Source: Rhabdornis inornatus (taxonomy: Eukaryota > Chordata > Aves > Passeriformes > Rhabdornithidae). Taken from it: 64,000 nt of DNA. Of the stretch, positions 63,972 through 64,000 are shown piece by piece; the first letter of the stretch is position 1, and each line of letters begins with the position of its first letter. Made by a program: the position numbers and the translations under genes. Location of the stretch: the NCBI GenBank assembly GCA_013397075.1, contig VWZS01010175.1:336178-400177 (forward strand), read 5' to 3'. The notes beneath the pieces are model-generated. The model was given only the letters and a program-made list of their open reading frames with translations. It had not been told where the DNA came from and made no database searches.

Positions 63972-64000
63972 GTTATAGAATCATAGATTTGTTTAGGTTA
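63972..64000 (-). mobile_element. CR1 retrotransposon 3' end, cut by the window edge (minus strand)
   Basis: 'Agttatagaatcatagatttgtttaggtt' is the reverse complement of a CR1 3' terminus, including one good octamer. The body would continue to the right. Confidence 0.75.

Noticed and set aside
1..64000. Neighbouring miR-17-92 cluster or any tRNA, rRNA or CRISPR array
   Set aside because: Because GPC5 lies near that cluster in vertebrates I looked for its mature sequences and saw none. No tRNA-like box pair, rRNA segment or regular spacer array was seen either.

Overview
The window looks like nuclear DNA from a bird. The clearest sign is a set of CR1 non-LTR retrotransposon fragments with the avian ATTCTATG/ATTCTGTG-type 3' end, found in both orientations. 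A degraded LTR-like repeat of a kind I associate with avian genomes supports this. The DNA is AT-rich, with poly-A/poly-T runs and G/T-rich tracts, and it has no operons, ribosome binding sites or dense coding. I cannot name the species. A neoavian or passerine-type bird is plausible but unproven.

Only one stretch looks like real protein-coding sequence: a 121-base internal exon on the + strand at 26223-26343, bounded by AG and GTAAGA. Its 40 whole codons match, from memory, the C-terminal part of the glypican-5 core protein (GPC5). They diverge clearly from what I remember of the paralogue GPC3. GPC5 is known for very large introns, so one small exon in 64 kb is what would be expected. On this reading 1-26222 is intron upstream of the exon, 26344-64000 is intron downstream of it, and the terminal exon (heparan-sulphate attachment and GPI signal) lies beyond the right edge.

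Layout: 1-20900 is intron with low-complexity tracts, several perfect inverted repeats and no recognisable transposon. 20910-23260 holds an antisense CR1 fragment and an LTR-like block. The exon follows at 26.2 kb. From 32.9 kb rightward CR1 pieces recur at about 32.9, 43.1, 47.7, 50.4, 52.3-53.7, 56.6 and 63.97 kb, the last running off the window. 52.3-53.7 kb is the longest and still shows reverse-transcriptase motifs, with frameshifts.

The assembly is imperfect at four places: a single N at 10848; four Ns at 38660-38663 flanked by the same 23 bases; a 54-base gap at 52035-52088; and a 200-base exact copy of the sequence just left of that gap, placed inside the 52.3-kb CR1 between two single Ns. 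The last is almost certainly an assembly error.

I did not find an undescribed system. The leads worth checking are small: a 26-bp palindrome with opposed RUNX-type cores (8659-8684), a compact cluster of nested hairpins (18725-18779), a palindromic pair of TCF/LEF-type sites (49805-49825), two mutually exclusive hairpins (48646-48675), a canonical G-quadruplex motif (17016-17049, minus strand), and a few stretches that look like possible conserved non-coding elements.
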